Position numbers and translations under genes: made by a program. A DNA stretch of 39,578 nt, from positions 1 to 39,578 of the forward strand of contig MNXB01000064.1 of assembly GCA_001871125.1 (NCBI GenBank), written 5' to 3'. The DNA comes from Elusimicrobia bacterium CG1_02_37_114. GTDB taxonomy: Bacteria; Elusimicrobiota; Endomicrobiia; CG1-02-37-114. The notes under the pieces are model-generated. The model was not told where the DNA came from. It ran no database searches and worked only from the letters and a program-made list of their open reading frames with translations. Below are positions 26,877 through 35,944 of the stretch, piece after piece; position 1 is the first letter of the stretch, and the number at the start of each line of letters is the position of its first letter.

Positions 26877-28619
26877 ATGGATAAAACAAAATCTAGTGTA
26901 GTGAAAGGAATCCCGGGGTCCCCGGGAATTGCTATCGGTAAGGTTTTTTTGATAGAAGAAGACTTTCCTGTAGTATTAAAAAAAATACCCAAAAGTATGA
27001 TAAAGAAGGAAATCTCAAGGCTTCATAATGCATTATCACAGGTTCGTGAAGAAATGTATTTAGAAAAGCATAAGATTTTGAAAGTACTCGGGAAAGAGCA
27101 TGCTCCATTAGCGGATGTTTATCTGAGAATTCTTGATGACCCCATATTGAAAAAGGACGTTGCAAATAGAATTTCTGAAGAAGGTATTAATGCTGAACAC
27201 GCACTTTCAGCAACAATAGAAAAAGTTGTGCAGTCATTTGAAAAAATAGAAGATGAGTATTTTAATGAACGGAAAAACGATATACAGGAAGTCGGTAAAA
27301 GAATATTGAGGCATTTAATGGGCTCACAAAGAAAATATATTAATGAAGCAAATGCAGATTCTACGATAGTTGCTCACAATTTAACCCCTGCGGATACTGT
27401 TGCGTTGTATGAACATAAGGTGAGTGCGTTTGCAATAGATATTGGCAGTAAAACCGCACACGCTTCTTTACTGGCACAGGGACTGGAAATACCTGCAGTC
27501 GTTGGCTTAAAAAATATTACAGCTATTGCTAACAACGGAGATGATGTCATTGTTGATGGAAATCAGGGATTGGTTATTGTAAACCCCGATGACGAAACAC
27601 TTGAAAATTATCGTAAGGAACATGAGATAGAACAGCAGGAATTGTACGAGTTAAAAAAATTACGTAATGTAGCGGCAGAAACTATTGATGGTCATAGAGT
27701 AACACTGACGGGTAATATTGATAGTATAAAAGAGGTAAAATCCATACTTGATTCAGGAGCAGAAGGCGTGGGTCTTTTTAGAACGGAGTTTCTATACATG
27801 AACCGCGATAAATTACCTTCTGAGGAAGAACAATACGAAATATATAGCAGCATTGCACAGAAAGTACTGCCTTACTCCCTTACTATACGGACTATAGATT
27901 TAGGCGGAGACAAATTAGCAAAATTTGGTTTTGACGATATTGTTGCCGAAGACAATCCTTTTCTGGGTTTACGTTCTCTAAGGTTGTGTTTGAAATATCC
28001 GGAAGTCTTTGTGGTACAATTGAAAGCGATCTTACGTGCATCGGCAAAAGGTAAAATTAAAGTAATGTTTCCTATGGTTACAGGTCTTGCAGAATTTCGT
28101 CAAGCAAAAAAGATTTTTGAGGAGACAAAGGAAGTGCTTAGAAAAAACATTCAGGATTTTGATGAAAACATAAAACTTGGTGCAATGATTGAAACACCGT
28201 CAGCAGCTCTTACAGCCGATGCGATTGCCCGCGAGGCAGATTTTCTTTCGATAGGTACAAATGACCTGATTCAATATACATTGGCAGTTGATAGAGTAAA
28301 CGAAAATGTTGCTTTTATGTATGAACCATTACACCTGTCAATCCTGAGATTATTGAGACATATAATTGAAGCAACGCATAGTGCCGCTAAATTGGTGGGT
28401 ATGTGTGGGGAAATGGCAGGCGACCCTGCATTTACAACAATACTTATGGGACTGGGCTTGGATGAATTCAGTGTCCCTCCCATAGCTGTTCCTAAAATTA
28501 AGAAAATAATAAGGTCAAGTTCGATTGCAGACTCAAAGAAACTCGTCCAGGAAATATTTGGAACGGACGATTACAATACTGTTGTGAATTTACTCCGTAA
28601 ACCCCATCAGAAAGGGTAG
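26877..28619 (+). CDS. ptsI: Phosphoenolpyruvate-protein phosphotransferase (enzyme I)
   Basis: GIPGSPGIAIGKVF...GSKTAHASLLAQGLEIPAVVG...GVGLFRTEFLYMNRDKLPSEEEQY...SIGTNDLIQYTLAVDR...GMCGEMAGDP. Confidence 0.96.
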   Translation: MDKTKSSVVKGIPGSPGIAIGKVFLIEEDFPVVLKKIPKSMIKKEISRLHNALSQVREEMYLEKHKILKVLGKEHAPLADVYLRILDDPILKKDVANRISEEGINAEHALSATIEKVVQSFEKIEDEYFNERKNDIQEVGKRILRHLMGSQRKYINEANADSTIVAHNLTPADTVALYEHKVSAFAIDIGSKTAHASLLAQGLEIPAVVGLKNITAIANNGDDVIVDGNQGLVIVNPDDETLENYRKEHEIEQQELYELKKLRNVAAETIDGHRVTLTGNIDSIKEVKSILDSGAEGVGLFRTEFLYMNRDKLPSEEEQYEIYSSIAQKVLPYSLTIRTIDLGGDKLAKFGFDDIVAEDNPFLGLRSLRLCLKYPEVFVVQLKAILRASAKGKIKVMFPMVTGLAEFRQAKKIFEETKEVLRKNIQDFDENIKLGAMIETPSAALTADAIAREADFLSIGTNDLIQYTLAVDRVNENVAFMYEPLHLSILRLLRHIIEATHSAAKLVGMCGEMAGDPAFTTILMGLGLDEFSVPPIAVPKIKKIIRSSSIADSKKLVQEIFGTDDYNTVVNLLRKPHQKG

Positions 28620-28632
28620 GACTTTCAAAGAA

Positions 28633-30426
28633 ATGCTGATAGAAAATATACGCAATTTCTGTATAGTGGCACATATTGACCACGGGAAAAGCACACTTGC
28701 TGACAGATTGTTAGAATATACAAATACAATCCCCCTGAGCCAGATGAGACCCCAGATACTTGATGGAATGGATATTGAACGGGAAAGAGGTATTACCATA
28801 AGGTCAAAGACAATAAGAATGAATTACAGAACAGATGATGGCAGAGAGTATATACTGGACCTTATTGACACGCCCGGTCATGTTGATTTTAGTTATGAAA
28901 TTTCACGCGCAATGATTGCCTGTGAAGGTGCTATCCTGGTTGTTGATGCATCCCAGGGTGTTGAAGCGCAGACGCTTGCCAATGTGTTCCTGGCAAGGAA
29001 GGCAAATCTTAAAATTATCCCTGTGATAAACAAAATAGATCTTGCTACAGCAGACATTGAAGAGACAAAAAAGCAGATAAAAGAAATTTTAAACATAGAT
29101 ACAGAACCAATACTGGTGAGTGCAAAGGAAGGTATTGGAATAAAAGAAGTACTCAATGCAATAATAACAAAACTGCCGTCACCCAAATGTAATCCGGACA
29201 GCAACTTAAGAGCAATCTTATTTGACTCTTTTTATGATTCCTATAAAGGCGTTGTAGTGTATTCAAGAGTATTTGACGGAGAAATGCGTTCCGGTATGAA
29301 ACTCACGCTGGTTTCTTCAAACAGGAGTTATGAACTCTTAGAACTGGGACACATACAGATTAAAATGATACCCTGTGAAAAACTGACCCCGGGTGAGGTT
29401 GGATATTTAATCGCTGGAATAAAAAACATTCACGAAGTAAGGATAGGCGACACTATAATAGAGAAAGACAAAGTTCCCGAAAAGATAGAAACTCACTATA
29501 CCGAAGTTAAACCGTTTGTTTTTGCCGGACTCTACACAATAAATCCTGGTGAATACGATAATCTCAGGACAGCACTGGAAAAATTACATTTAACCGATGC
29601 GTCATTCCAATATACCCCTGTCAGTTCACATACACTCGGTCCAGGGTTCCACTGTGGTTTTTTGGGTTCGTTACATATGGAAATAGTTAAAGAGAGACTT
29701 GAAAGGGAATATAAAGTAGACCTTATACTAACCCCGCCGAACGTTGTATATCGCGTGAAGACAATAAAAAAAGAAGCCGAGATAGACAACCCGACAAAAT
29801 TTCCTCCATATAATGAAATCATTGAAATCCAGGAGCCGTGTGTTAAAGTAACAATAATTAGTCCGGTTGCATATCTCAGTAACGTAATGGAATTATGTAA
29901 AAATCATCGCGGTAATTATGTGGAAATGCAGCAGGTTGATGCCAACCATGTGATTATTATTTTTGAACTGCCCTTGGCAGAAATTATCGTGGGATTCTAT
30001 GATTCGTTGAAATCTGTTTCAAAAGGTTATGCATCATTTGATTATGAGCATATTGGCTATAAACCGGGTCCTCTGGTGAAATTAGAAATTCTTATCAATA
30101 ACCAGACCATTGATGCATTCTCCTATATCATCCATGAGTCAAAATCACAAACTACCGGTCGTAAAGTTGTTGAGAAACTGAAAGAACTTATCCCGAGACA
30201 TCTTTTTCAAATTCCAATACAGGCAAAAATAAAAAATCACATAGTTGCCCGTGAAGATATTGCCGGATACAGGAAAGATGTAATAGCGAAATTATACGGG
30301 GGCGATGTAACGAGAAAAAGAAAACTATTGGAGAAACAAAAAGATGGAAAGAAAAAAATGAAACAATTCGGTAAGGTCGAAATACCGCAGGAAGTATTCT
30401 TCGCTTTAGTAAAGGAGTCGCTTTAA
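28633..30426 (+). CDS. lepA: Elongation factor 4
   Basis: IRNFCIVAHIDHGKSTLADRLLEYT...RERGITIRSKTIRMNY...LIDTPGHVDFSYE...LepA C-terminal domain. Confidence 0.97.
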   Translation: MLIENIRNFCIVAHIDHGKSTLADRLLEYTNTIPLSQMRPQILDGMDIERERGITIRSKTIRMNYRTDDGREYILDLIDTPGHVDFSYEISRAMIACEGAILVVDASQGVEAQTLANVFLARKANLKIIPVINKIDLATADIEETKKQIKEILNIDTEPILVSAKEGIGIKEVLNAIITKLPSPKCNPDSNLRAILFDSFYDSYKGVVVYSRVFDGEMRSGMKLTLVSSNRSYELLELGHIQIKMIPCEKLTPGEVGYLIAGIKNIHEVRIGDTIIEKDKVPEKIETHYTEVKPFVFAGLYTINPGEYDNLRTALEKLHLTDASFQYTPVSSHTLGPGFHCGFLGSLHMEIVKERLEREYKVDLILTPPNVVYRVKTIKKEAEIDNPTKFPPYNEIIEIQEPCVKVTIISPVAYLSNVMELCKNHRGNYVEMQQVDANHVIIIFELPLAEIIVGFYDSLKSVSKGYASFDYEHIGYKPGPLVKLEILINNQTIDAFSYIIHESKSQTTGRKVVEKLKELIPRHLFQIPIQAKIKNHIVAREDIAGYRKDVIAKLYGGDVTRKRKLLEKQKDGKKKMKQFGKVEIPQEVFFALVKESL

Positions 30427-31401
30427 ATGGAGAAAAAATTATTTTTCGTAGGTATAGCACTATTGATTTATTCTTTATTGTTAAAAGTTTTTGTTAAAAA
30501 GAACAAATATGACAATAGAGTCACTATGGTTTTTCATGGCATATTCTACTGTGCAGCAGGAATTGTTATTGGTTTGCTTGGTCAGGTTTTACTTGGTATG
30601 TTTGGATTCATAAGTATCTCTGAAACTGAACTCAACTCCAGGATCGGTCTGTATTTCGGCATTATCGGAGGGGTGATTGGTGTTATTGCAGGTGTTATAG
30701 GAATATTAAATAAGCCGGAAAAAGAGCGTGAAAAACTGCTTAGAAAAGATTTGGATTGGAGTGATACAGGCTGGTCAGCAGTTTTACTTGCTTCTTTATT
30801 GATGTATTTTGTAGTCCAGGCGTTTAAAATACCTTCCGGCAGTATGCGTATGACTCTTGTTGAGGGAGACCATCTATTTGTAAATAAATTCATATATGGT
30901 ATTCATGTTCCTTTGACAGACGGTAAAAGGGTTCTTCCTATAAAAAAAGTCCAACACCAGGATATAATAATTTTTCTCTGTCCAAAGATAGCGTTGTCAC
31001 AGGATGAACAAAGAAGAGGTGTAGAAAAAGACTTTATAAAACGTGCAATAGGTTTACCTGGCGATACCGTAGAGATAAGGGGTAAGAAGGTTTATGTAAA
31101 TAATAAATTGCTGGAGGAACCATATCTGAACTTTGAAGATGAATATATTCAACCCAGAATAAAATTATTTAATACAAACCAAGAGTATCAGAAAGTGTGG
31201 TCTGCAGGAGGGTTTAGAAGTTTACCTGCGAGGGATAACTTTGGACCGATAACCGTTCCTCCGGGACATTTTTTTGTTATGGGTGATAACAGAGACAAGT
31301 CTTTTGATTCAAGATTCTGGGGACCGCTACCAGACAGAAATCTTAAAGGAAATGCACTTATATTGTACTGGCCAATAAATAGAATCAAGATAATTAAGTA
31401 A
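30427..31401 (+). CDS. lepB: Signal peptidase I with extra N-terminal TM segments
   Basis: FKIPSGSMRMTLVEGDHLFVNKFIYG...KDFIKRAIGLPGDTVEIRGKKVYVN...GHFFVMGDNRDKSFDSRFWG. Confidence 0.93.
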   Translation: MEKKLFFVGIALLIYSLLLKVFVKKNKYDNRVTMVFHGIFYCAAGIVIGLLGQVLLGMFGFISISETELNSRIGLYFGIIGGVIGVIAGVIGILNKPEKEREKLLRKDLDWSDTGWSAVLLASLLMYFVVQAFKIPSGSMRMTLVEGDHLFVNKFIYGIHVPLTDGKRVLPIKKVQHQDIIIFLCPKIALSQDEQRRGVEKDFIKRAIGLPGDTVEIRGKKVYVNNKLLEEPYLNFEDEYIQPRIKLFNTNQEYQKVWSAGGFRSLPARDNFGPITVPPGHFFVMGDNRDKSFDSRFWGPLPDRNLKGNALILYWPINRIKIIK

Positions 31402-31420
31402 AATCCTGAAGGATTAACTC

Positions 31421-31479
31421 CAGGGATTCCCCGATTTATCGGGGACGATTTCTTGGAATGACGAAGGAACTCATTTATG
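31421..31479 (+). promoter_or_regulatory. Palindrome plus SD-containing small hairpin before the NfeD gene
   Basis: ccccga-ttta-tcgggg (31429-31444), then aatga-cgaaggaac-tcatt-t-ATG. Confidence 0.55.
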
Positions 31480-31884
31480 CTCCAGTGGATAATTTTAGCA
31501 GTAATATTTTTCATCATTGAAATACTTACCCCAGGAGTTTTCTTTTTCAGTTGTTTAGGAGTTGGTGCTATACTTGGAGGACTGATAACTTTAGTTAGTT
31601 CACAATGGATATTGCCCTGGTTGGTGTTTATTTTTTCGTCAGTAATTATGATTTATTTTGTGAGACCTGCCGTTAAACGGCTTGTCAAATTTGAACCCAA
31701 GAAATCCAATGTAGATGCACTTATTGGCAGAGAAGCGGTTGTAACACAGGAAATTATCCCGCCGAAAATGGGCCTGGTAAAAGTCGGTGGCGAATTATGG
31801 AATGCAGAATCCAGTGAGAAAATTGAAAAAGATAAAAAAGTTGAAATAGTAAAAATTGAAGGCACCCATGTGGTAGTAAAATAA
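31477..31884 (+). CDS. NfeD-like membrane protein
   Basis: Membrane N-terminus plus OB-fold (ALIGREAVVTQEIIPPKMGLVKVGGELWNAES); directly upstream of an SPFH gene. Confidence 0.88.
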   Translation: MLQWIILAVIFFIIEILTPGVFFFSCLGVGAILGGLITLVSSQWILPWLVFIFSSVIMIYFVRPAVKRLVKFEPKKSNVDALIGREAVVTQEIIPPKMGLVKVGGELWNAESSEKIEKDKKVEIVKIEGTHVVVK

Positions 31885-31887
31885 TTC

Positions 31888-31950
31888 AATCCCCCTTGTT
31901 CCCCCTTTTATTCCTACGGAACCTACTTCGGTAAAGGGGGATATTGGGGG
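31888..31950. repeat. Long nested inverted repeat between nfeD and SPFH genes
   Basis: aatcccccttgttccccctttattcctacggaacctacttcggtaaagggggatattgggggatt. Confidence 0.85.
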
Positions 31951-31968
31951 ATTAAAAAGGAGACAGCA

Positions 31969-32865
31969 ATGGCAGAAATACCGGCAGGACTTATTTTTGT
32001 ATTAGTAATTTTAGCAATTGTGTTCATAGCAAGCGCAGCAAAAATTGTTAAACAAAATGAGAAAGGATTAGTTGAAACACTTGGGAAATATACCCGCACG
32101 GTGGATTCCGGACTGACGATTATTTTTCCAATAATCCAGCACATTCGCAGGGTGGATTTGCGTGAGCAGGTCATTGATGTCCCTCCACAGAACGTCATTA
32201 CCAAGGACAATGTTCTTGTTACTGTTGATGCTATAATTTATTTTCAAATTACAGACCCGTTCAAGGTGGTTTACAATATTGTAAACTTTGCGATGGCAGC
32301 ACTTAAACTTGCACAGACGAACCTCCGTAATGTGATTGGCGACCTTGAACTTGACCAGACACTGACAAGCAGGGAAAAAATTAACCTTCAACTCAGGGAG
32401 GTACTTGATGAAGCAACCGACAACTGGGGCGTTAAGGTTACCCGTGTGGAAATACAGAAGATAGACCCGCCTAAAGATATAACCGATGCCATGAGCAAGC
32501 AGATGAAAGCAGAAAGAGAAAAGAGAGCGGTTATTTTAGAATCTGAAGGAATCCGTCAATCACAGATTTTACAGGCAGAGGGTCAAAAGCAGAAGCAGAT
32601 ACTTGATGCAGAAGGCCGAGCACAGGCTATCAAGGCGGTAGCAGATGCTGAAAAATATCAGATTGAGATAGTGTTTAACGCCATACATTCAGGCAGACCT
32701 ACAAACGACCTGTTGGCTATAAAATATCTTGAAACCCTCGGCAAAATTGCTGATGGCAAAGCTACGAAGATATTCTTACCGCTTGAAACTTCAAATGTCC
32801 TCGGTTCATTAGGCGGGATTGCCGAACTCTTCAAGGAAAAACAAGAAGATAAAAAAGAAGGATAA
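31969..32865 (+). CDS. SPFH/stomatin-like band 7 protein
   Basis: IVKQNEKGLVETLGKYTRTVDSGLTIIFPIIQHIRRVDLREQVIDVPPQNVITKDNVLVTVDAIIYFQITDP...RAVILESEGIRQSQILQAEG. Confidence 0.95.
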   Translation: MAEIPAGLIFVLVILAIVFIASAAKIVKQNEKGLVETLGKYTRTVDSGLTIIFPIIQHIRRVDLREQVIDVPPQNVITKDNVLVTVDAIIYFQITDPFKVVYNIVNFAMAALKLAQTNLRNVIGDLELDQTLTSREKINLQLREVLDEATDNWGVKVTRVEIQKIDPPKDITDAMSKQMKAEREKRAVILESEGIRQSQILQAEGQKQKQILDAEGRAQAIKAVADAEKYQIEIVFNAIHSGRPTNDLLAIKYLETLGKIADGKATKIFLPLETSNVLGSLGGIAELFKEKQEDKKEG

Positions 32866-32884
32866 TAGTTAGGAGGTGTTGAAA

Positions 32885-33073
32885 ATGTCATCAGTAAAAC
32901 AAGAAGTTATTAAGTTAATAAAAACTTTACCAGATGGAGTTGATTACGATAAGATTATGGCAGAAATTTATTTCAGACAGAAAGTTGACAAAAGCTTAAA
33001 ACAGATAGAACAGGGCAAAGTTGTCAGTCATGAGCAAGCAAAGAAAAGGATATCTAGTTGGATAAAAAAGTAG
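32885..33073 (+). CDS. Small antitoxin-like protein of a RelE/ParE-type module
   Basis: DKIMAEIYFRQKVDKSLKQIEQGKVVSHEQAKKRISSWIKK; RBS aggagg upstream; truncated toxin start follows. Confidence 0.55.
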   Translation: MSSVKQEVIKLIKTLPDGVDYDKIMAEIYFRQKVDKSLKQIEQGKVVSHEQAKKRISSWIKK

Positions 33074-33114
33074 AAAAAATAATTTGGACTGAAGATGGGA
33101 TATATAAACTATAA
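33058..33114 (+). pseudogene. Truncated ParE/RelE-like toxin start
   Basis: LDKKVEKIIWTEDGIYKL* overlaps the antitoxin 3' end and breaks off at the dispersed repeat. Confidence 0.5.
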
Positions 33115-33826
33115 AGTCCCGCCTGACGACGGGCAGGCAAGACTTGACCCCCAAAGAACATCAATAATTGTACCGGTATATAACGAAGAAAAGACAGTTG
33201 TTGATGTCATAGAACATCTCAAGAAGTTACCTTTCAACAAGGAAATCATAATTATTGACGATGGTTCAACTGACGGGACAAGAGAGATATTGTCAAACAT
33301 TAAAGATTTGGCTGTTAAGATTGTCTTTCATGAAACCAATAAGGGAAAAGGGTCAGCAATAGCTACGGGGCTTAAGAATGCGGAAGGTGAGATAATTGCA
33401 ATACAGGATGCTGATTTGGAATATGACCCCAATCAGCTGGTGGAGTTAATTAAGCCGATACAGGATAATAAGGCGGATGTGGTTTATGGTTCAAGGTTCT
33501 TGAAGGAAAATCCGAATATTTATAAGAGGTATCTGCTGGGCAACAAGTTCATTACCTGGCTTATAAATATCTTTTATGAAGCACATTTTACCGACTCTTA
33601 TACATGTTATAAGATTTTCCGGAAAGAAATAATAGAAAAATTTAATCTGGAGTCAAAAAGATTTGAAGTTGAAGCAGAAATAAGTATAAAAGTTGCAAAA
33701 GAGAAAATCACTTTTTTGGAAATTCCGATAGATTATAATCCAAGATCTTTAGAACAGGGTAAAAAAATAAGTTTTAAAGATGCAATAAAAGGTGTACTGA
33801 CGATACTGAAATACAAATTCAAATAA
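33095..33826 (+). CDS. Glycosyltransferase family 2 (dolichol-phosphate mannosyltransferase-like)
   Basis: TSIIVPVYNEEKTVVDVIEHLKKLPFNKEIIIIDDGSTDGTREIL...DADLEYDPNQLVELIKPI; N-terminus is repeat-derived. Confidence 0.9.
   Translation: MGYINYKVPPDDGQARLDPQRTSIIVPVYNEEKTVVDVIEHLKKLPFNKEIIIIDDGSTDGTREILSNIKDLAVKIVFHETNKGKGSAIATGLKNAEGEIIAIQDADLEYDPNQLVELIKPIQDNKADVVYGSRFLKENPNIYKRYLLGNKFITWLINIFYEAHFTDSYTCYKIFRKEIIEKFNLESKRFEVEAEISIKVAKEKITFLEIPIDYNPRSLEQGKKISFKDAIKGVLTILKYKFK
33106..33151. repeat. 46-bp dispersed repeat, copy 2
   Basis: aaactataaagtcccgcctgacgacgggcaggcaagacttgacccc. Confidence 0.95.
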
Positions 33827-33831
33827 AATTT

Positions 33832-33888
33832 TTATTTCTTGCCGAGATGGAGTGCTACACGAATTATGTCTCTCCTTGATGTTAATCC
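33832..33888 (-). pseudogene. Fragment of a CBS-domain gene 3' end
   Basis: GLTSRRDIIRVALHLGKK* versus GIISRRDIIRVALQLGKK* in the intact gene at 35547-35930; 43/48 nt identical over the terminal 48 nt. Confidence 0.85.
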
Positions 33889-33991
33889 ATTGAAAATCAC
33901 CCGTTTGAGTTAATTTGTTTTAAAATATCTGGACAAAATCATCGGCATTTGCTATAATATGCCTATGAAAATAACCAGGGGGTGTTGAACT

Positions 33992-34594
33992 ATGGATAAA
34001 AAACAAGAACAGATTGTTAAGATATTCAAAATCCACAATGGGTATGCCAGGTCTAAAGATATCCTGGCCAATGACATCCACTCACGAGACATAAAATCTA
34101 TACTGGAAAAAGGGCTAATAATCAAAGTCAAAAATGGCCTTTATAGACTAGCCGATACTCCTGTTATTACTAACCAGAGTTTTATTGATATTACCTGTGC
34201 TATTCCAGAAGGAGTTATATGCCTTCTTTCAGCTCTATCTTATTATGAACTAACAACCTTTAATCCTTCAGTAATTTCGGTAGCCATACATCGGAAGTCT
34301 TGGAAACCCAAAATCGAATATCCTCCTGTAGAATTTTATTATTTTTCTACAAAGCAATTTGAATCAGGTATAGATATAATAAAGATTAACGATCATAAAA
34401 TTCGTATCTATTACCTGGAAAAAACGATATGTGACTGTATCCGGTACCGTAATAAACTTGGACTTGATGTAGCTAAGGAAGGTCTGTCTGAATATCTTAA
34501 ACGCAAGGACCGTAATCTTGAGAAACTTCTGAAATATGCTGAAATTTGCCGGGTTAAACCACTACTAAAGACATGGCTTAATGTTATGGTTTGA
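33992..34594 (+). CDS. AbiEi-like type IV antitoxin (HTH + DUF)
   Basis: NGYARSKDILANDIHSRDIKSILEKGLIIKVKNGLYRLAD...ITCAIPEGVICLLSALSYYELT. Confidence 0.88.
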   Translation: MDKKQEQIVKIFKIHNGYARSKDILANDIHSRDIKSILEKGLIIKVKNGLYRLADTPVITNQSFIDITCAIPEGVICLLSALSYYELTTFNPSVISVAIHRKSWKPKIEYPPVEFYYFSTKQFESGIDIIKINDHKIRIYYLEKTICDCIRYRNKLGLDVAKEGLSEYLKRKDRNLEKLLKYAEICRVKPLLKTWLNVMV

Positions 34595-35520
34595 AGGAAA
34601 AGATAAATATGAAAAAAGAGATTAAAAATAAGGCTGCTTCCATAAGGGTAAAACTTATGAATATTGCAAGAGAAGATAATATAGATTTTGATGCTTTATT
34701 ACTGCGATATTTTCAGGAAAGATTACTCTATAGGCTCTCTATTTCAGATTTTTCTGACCGCTTTATATTAAAGGGAGGTTTGCTCTTAATCTGTTTAAAG
34801 ATGCCAAAGTATCGTCCAACTAAAGATATTGATTTTCTCGCTGATCAGGTAAAGAACGATATTAACGAAATTAAAAATATTTTCAGCAATATTGCTGGGA
34901 TATCTTGTAATGATGGTGTTAAATTTATTCCTTCTTCAATAAGTTCAGAAAGGATAAAAGAAGACGCAGACTACGAAGGGATACGGTTGAAAATTGATGC
35001 TACTTTGGATCAAGCAAGGAAGAAGTTACAGATAGATATTGGTTTTGGAGATATAATAATTCCTGAATCTACTCAAATGGAATTTCCGTCCCTATTTAGA
35101 GGATCCACCCAAAATTAAAGTTTACTCGGTTGAAAGCATCATATCTGAGAAGTTTGAAGCCATGATAAAACTATCTATGGTTAATAGTCGTATGAAGGAT
35201 TTTTATGATGTTTATTTTCTTTCAGTTGGTCACAATTTTAAAGGCGATGAACTTAAAAAGCTATTGAAACGACTTTCAAAAGAAGAGAAACCCCTATGCC
35301 GGATATTCCATTAATTTTTAAGTCAGAATTTCAGAATGACAAAGAAAAACAAAAGATGTGGATTGCATTTCTTCGTAAATCACGACTTCATGATGTAAAT
35401 CGCGATTTTAATGAAGTAATGCAAAGAATAACCGCATTTCTGAAACCAATTATTCATTCAATCATAGGAAAATCGGAAATAAAAAAATCTTGGATTGCTA
35501 AATCTGGTGTTTGGGGATAG
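34591..35520 (+). pseudogene. AbiEii-like nucleotidyltransferase toxin with two frameshifts
   Basis: N-part FSDRFILKGGLLLICLKMPKYRPTKDIDFLA; middle part in another frame KIKVYSVESIISEKFEAMIKLSMVNSRMKDFYDVYFL; C-part 35296-35520 MPDIPLIFKSEFQNDKEKQKMW back in the first frame. Confidence 0.85.
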
Positions 35521-35546
35521 TAAATACTGAAATTAGAAATTCTGGT

Positions 35547-35930
35547 TTATTTCTTACCGAGTTGAAGTGCAACACGAATTATGTCTCGCCTTGAAATAAT
35601 CCCGAGCACTTTGCCATCTTCAACAATGGGTACTCTCCTGAACTGATGCTGTCCGATAGCCAGAGTAATTGAATCAATATCTGCATCCGGCGGGAAACTC
35701 GTCACGTTTTTTGTCATTGCCTCTTTAACTTTGGTATTGTGCAGATTCCCGCTGAAAGCGAAATTGAGAATGTCTTTTTCTGAGATTATCCCTATCATCT
35801 TCTTATCAGCATCTATGACCGGCATACCACTGATTTTCTTTGTTATCAGAATCTCGATTGCATCTGCTAATGTAGCATCAGGACTGATGGTTATTACATC
35901 CTTCGTCATTAAATCTTTTGCCTTTAGCAT
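35547..35930 (-). CDS. CBS domain-pair protein
   Basis: LKAKDLMTKDVITISPDATLADAIEILITKKISGMPVIDADKKMIGIISEKDI...VKEAMTKNVTSFPPDADI. Confidence 0.93.
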   Translation of the reverse strand: MLKAKDLMTKDVITISPDATLADAIEILITKKISGMPVIDADKKMIGIISEKDILNFAFSGNLHNTKVKEAMTKNVTSFPPDADIDSITLAIGQHQFRRVPIVEDGKVLGIISRRDIIRVALQLGKK

Positions 35931-35944
35931 CTTATTCCCTCCTG

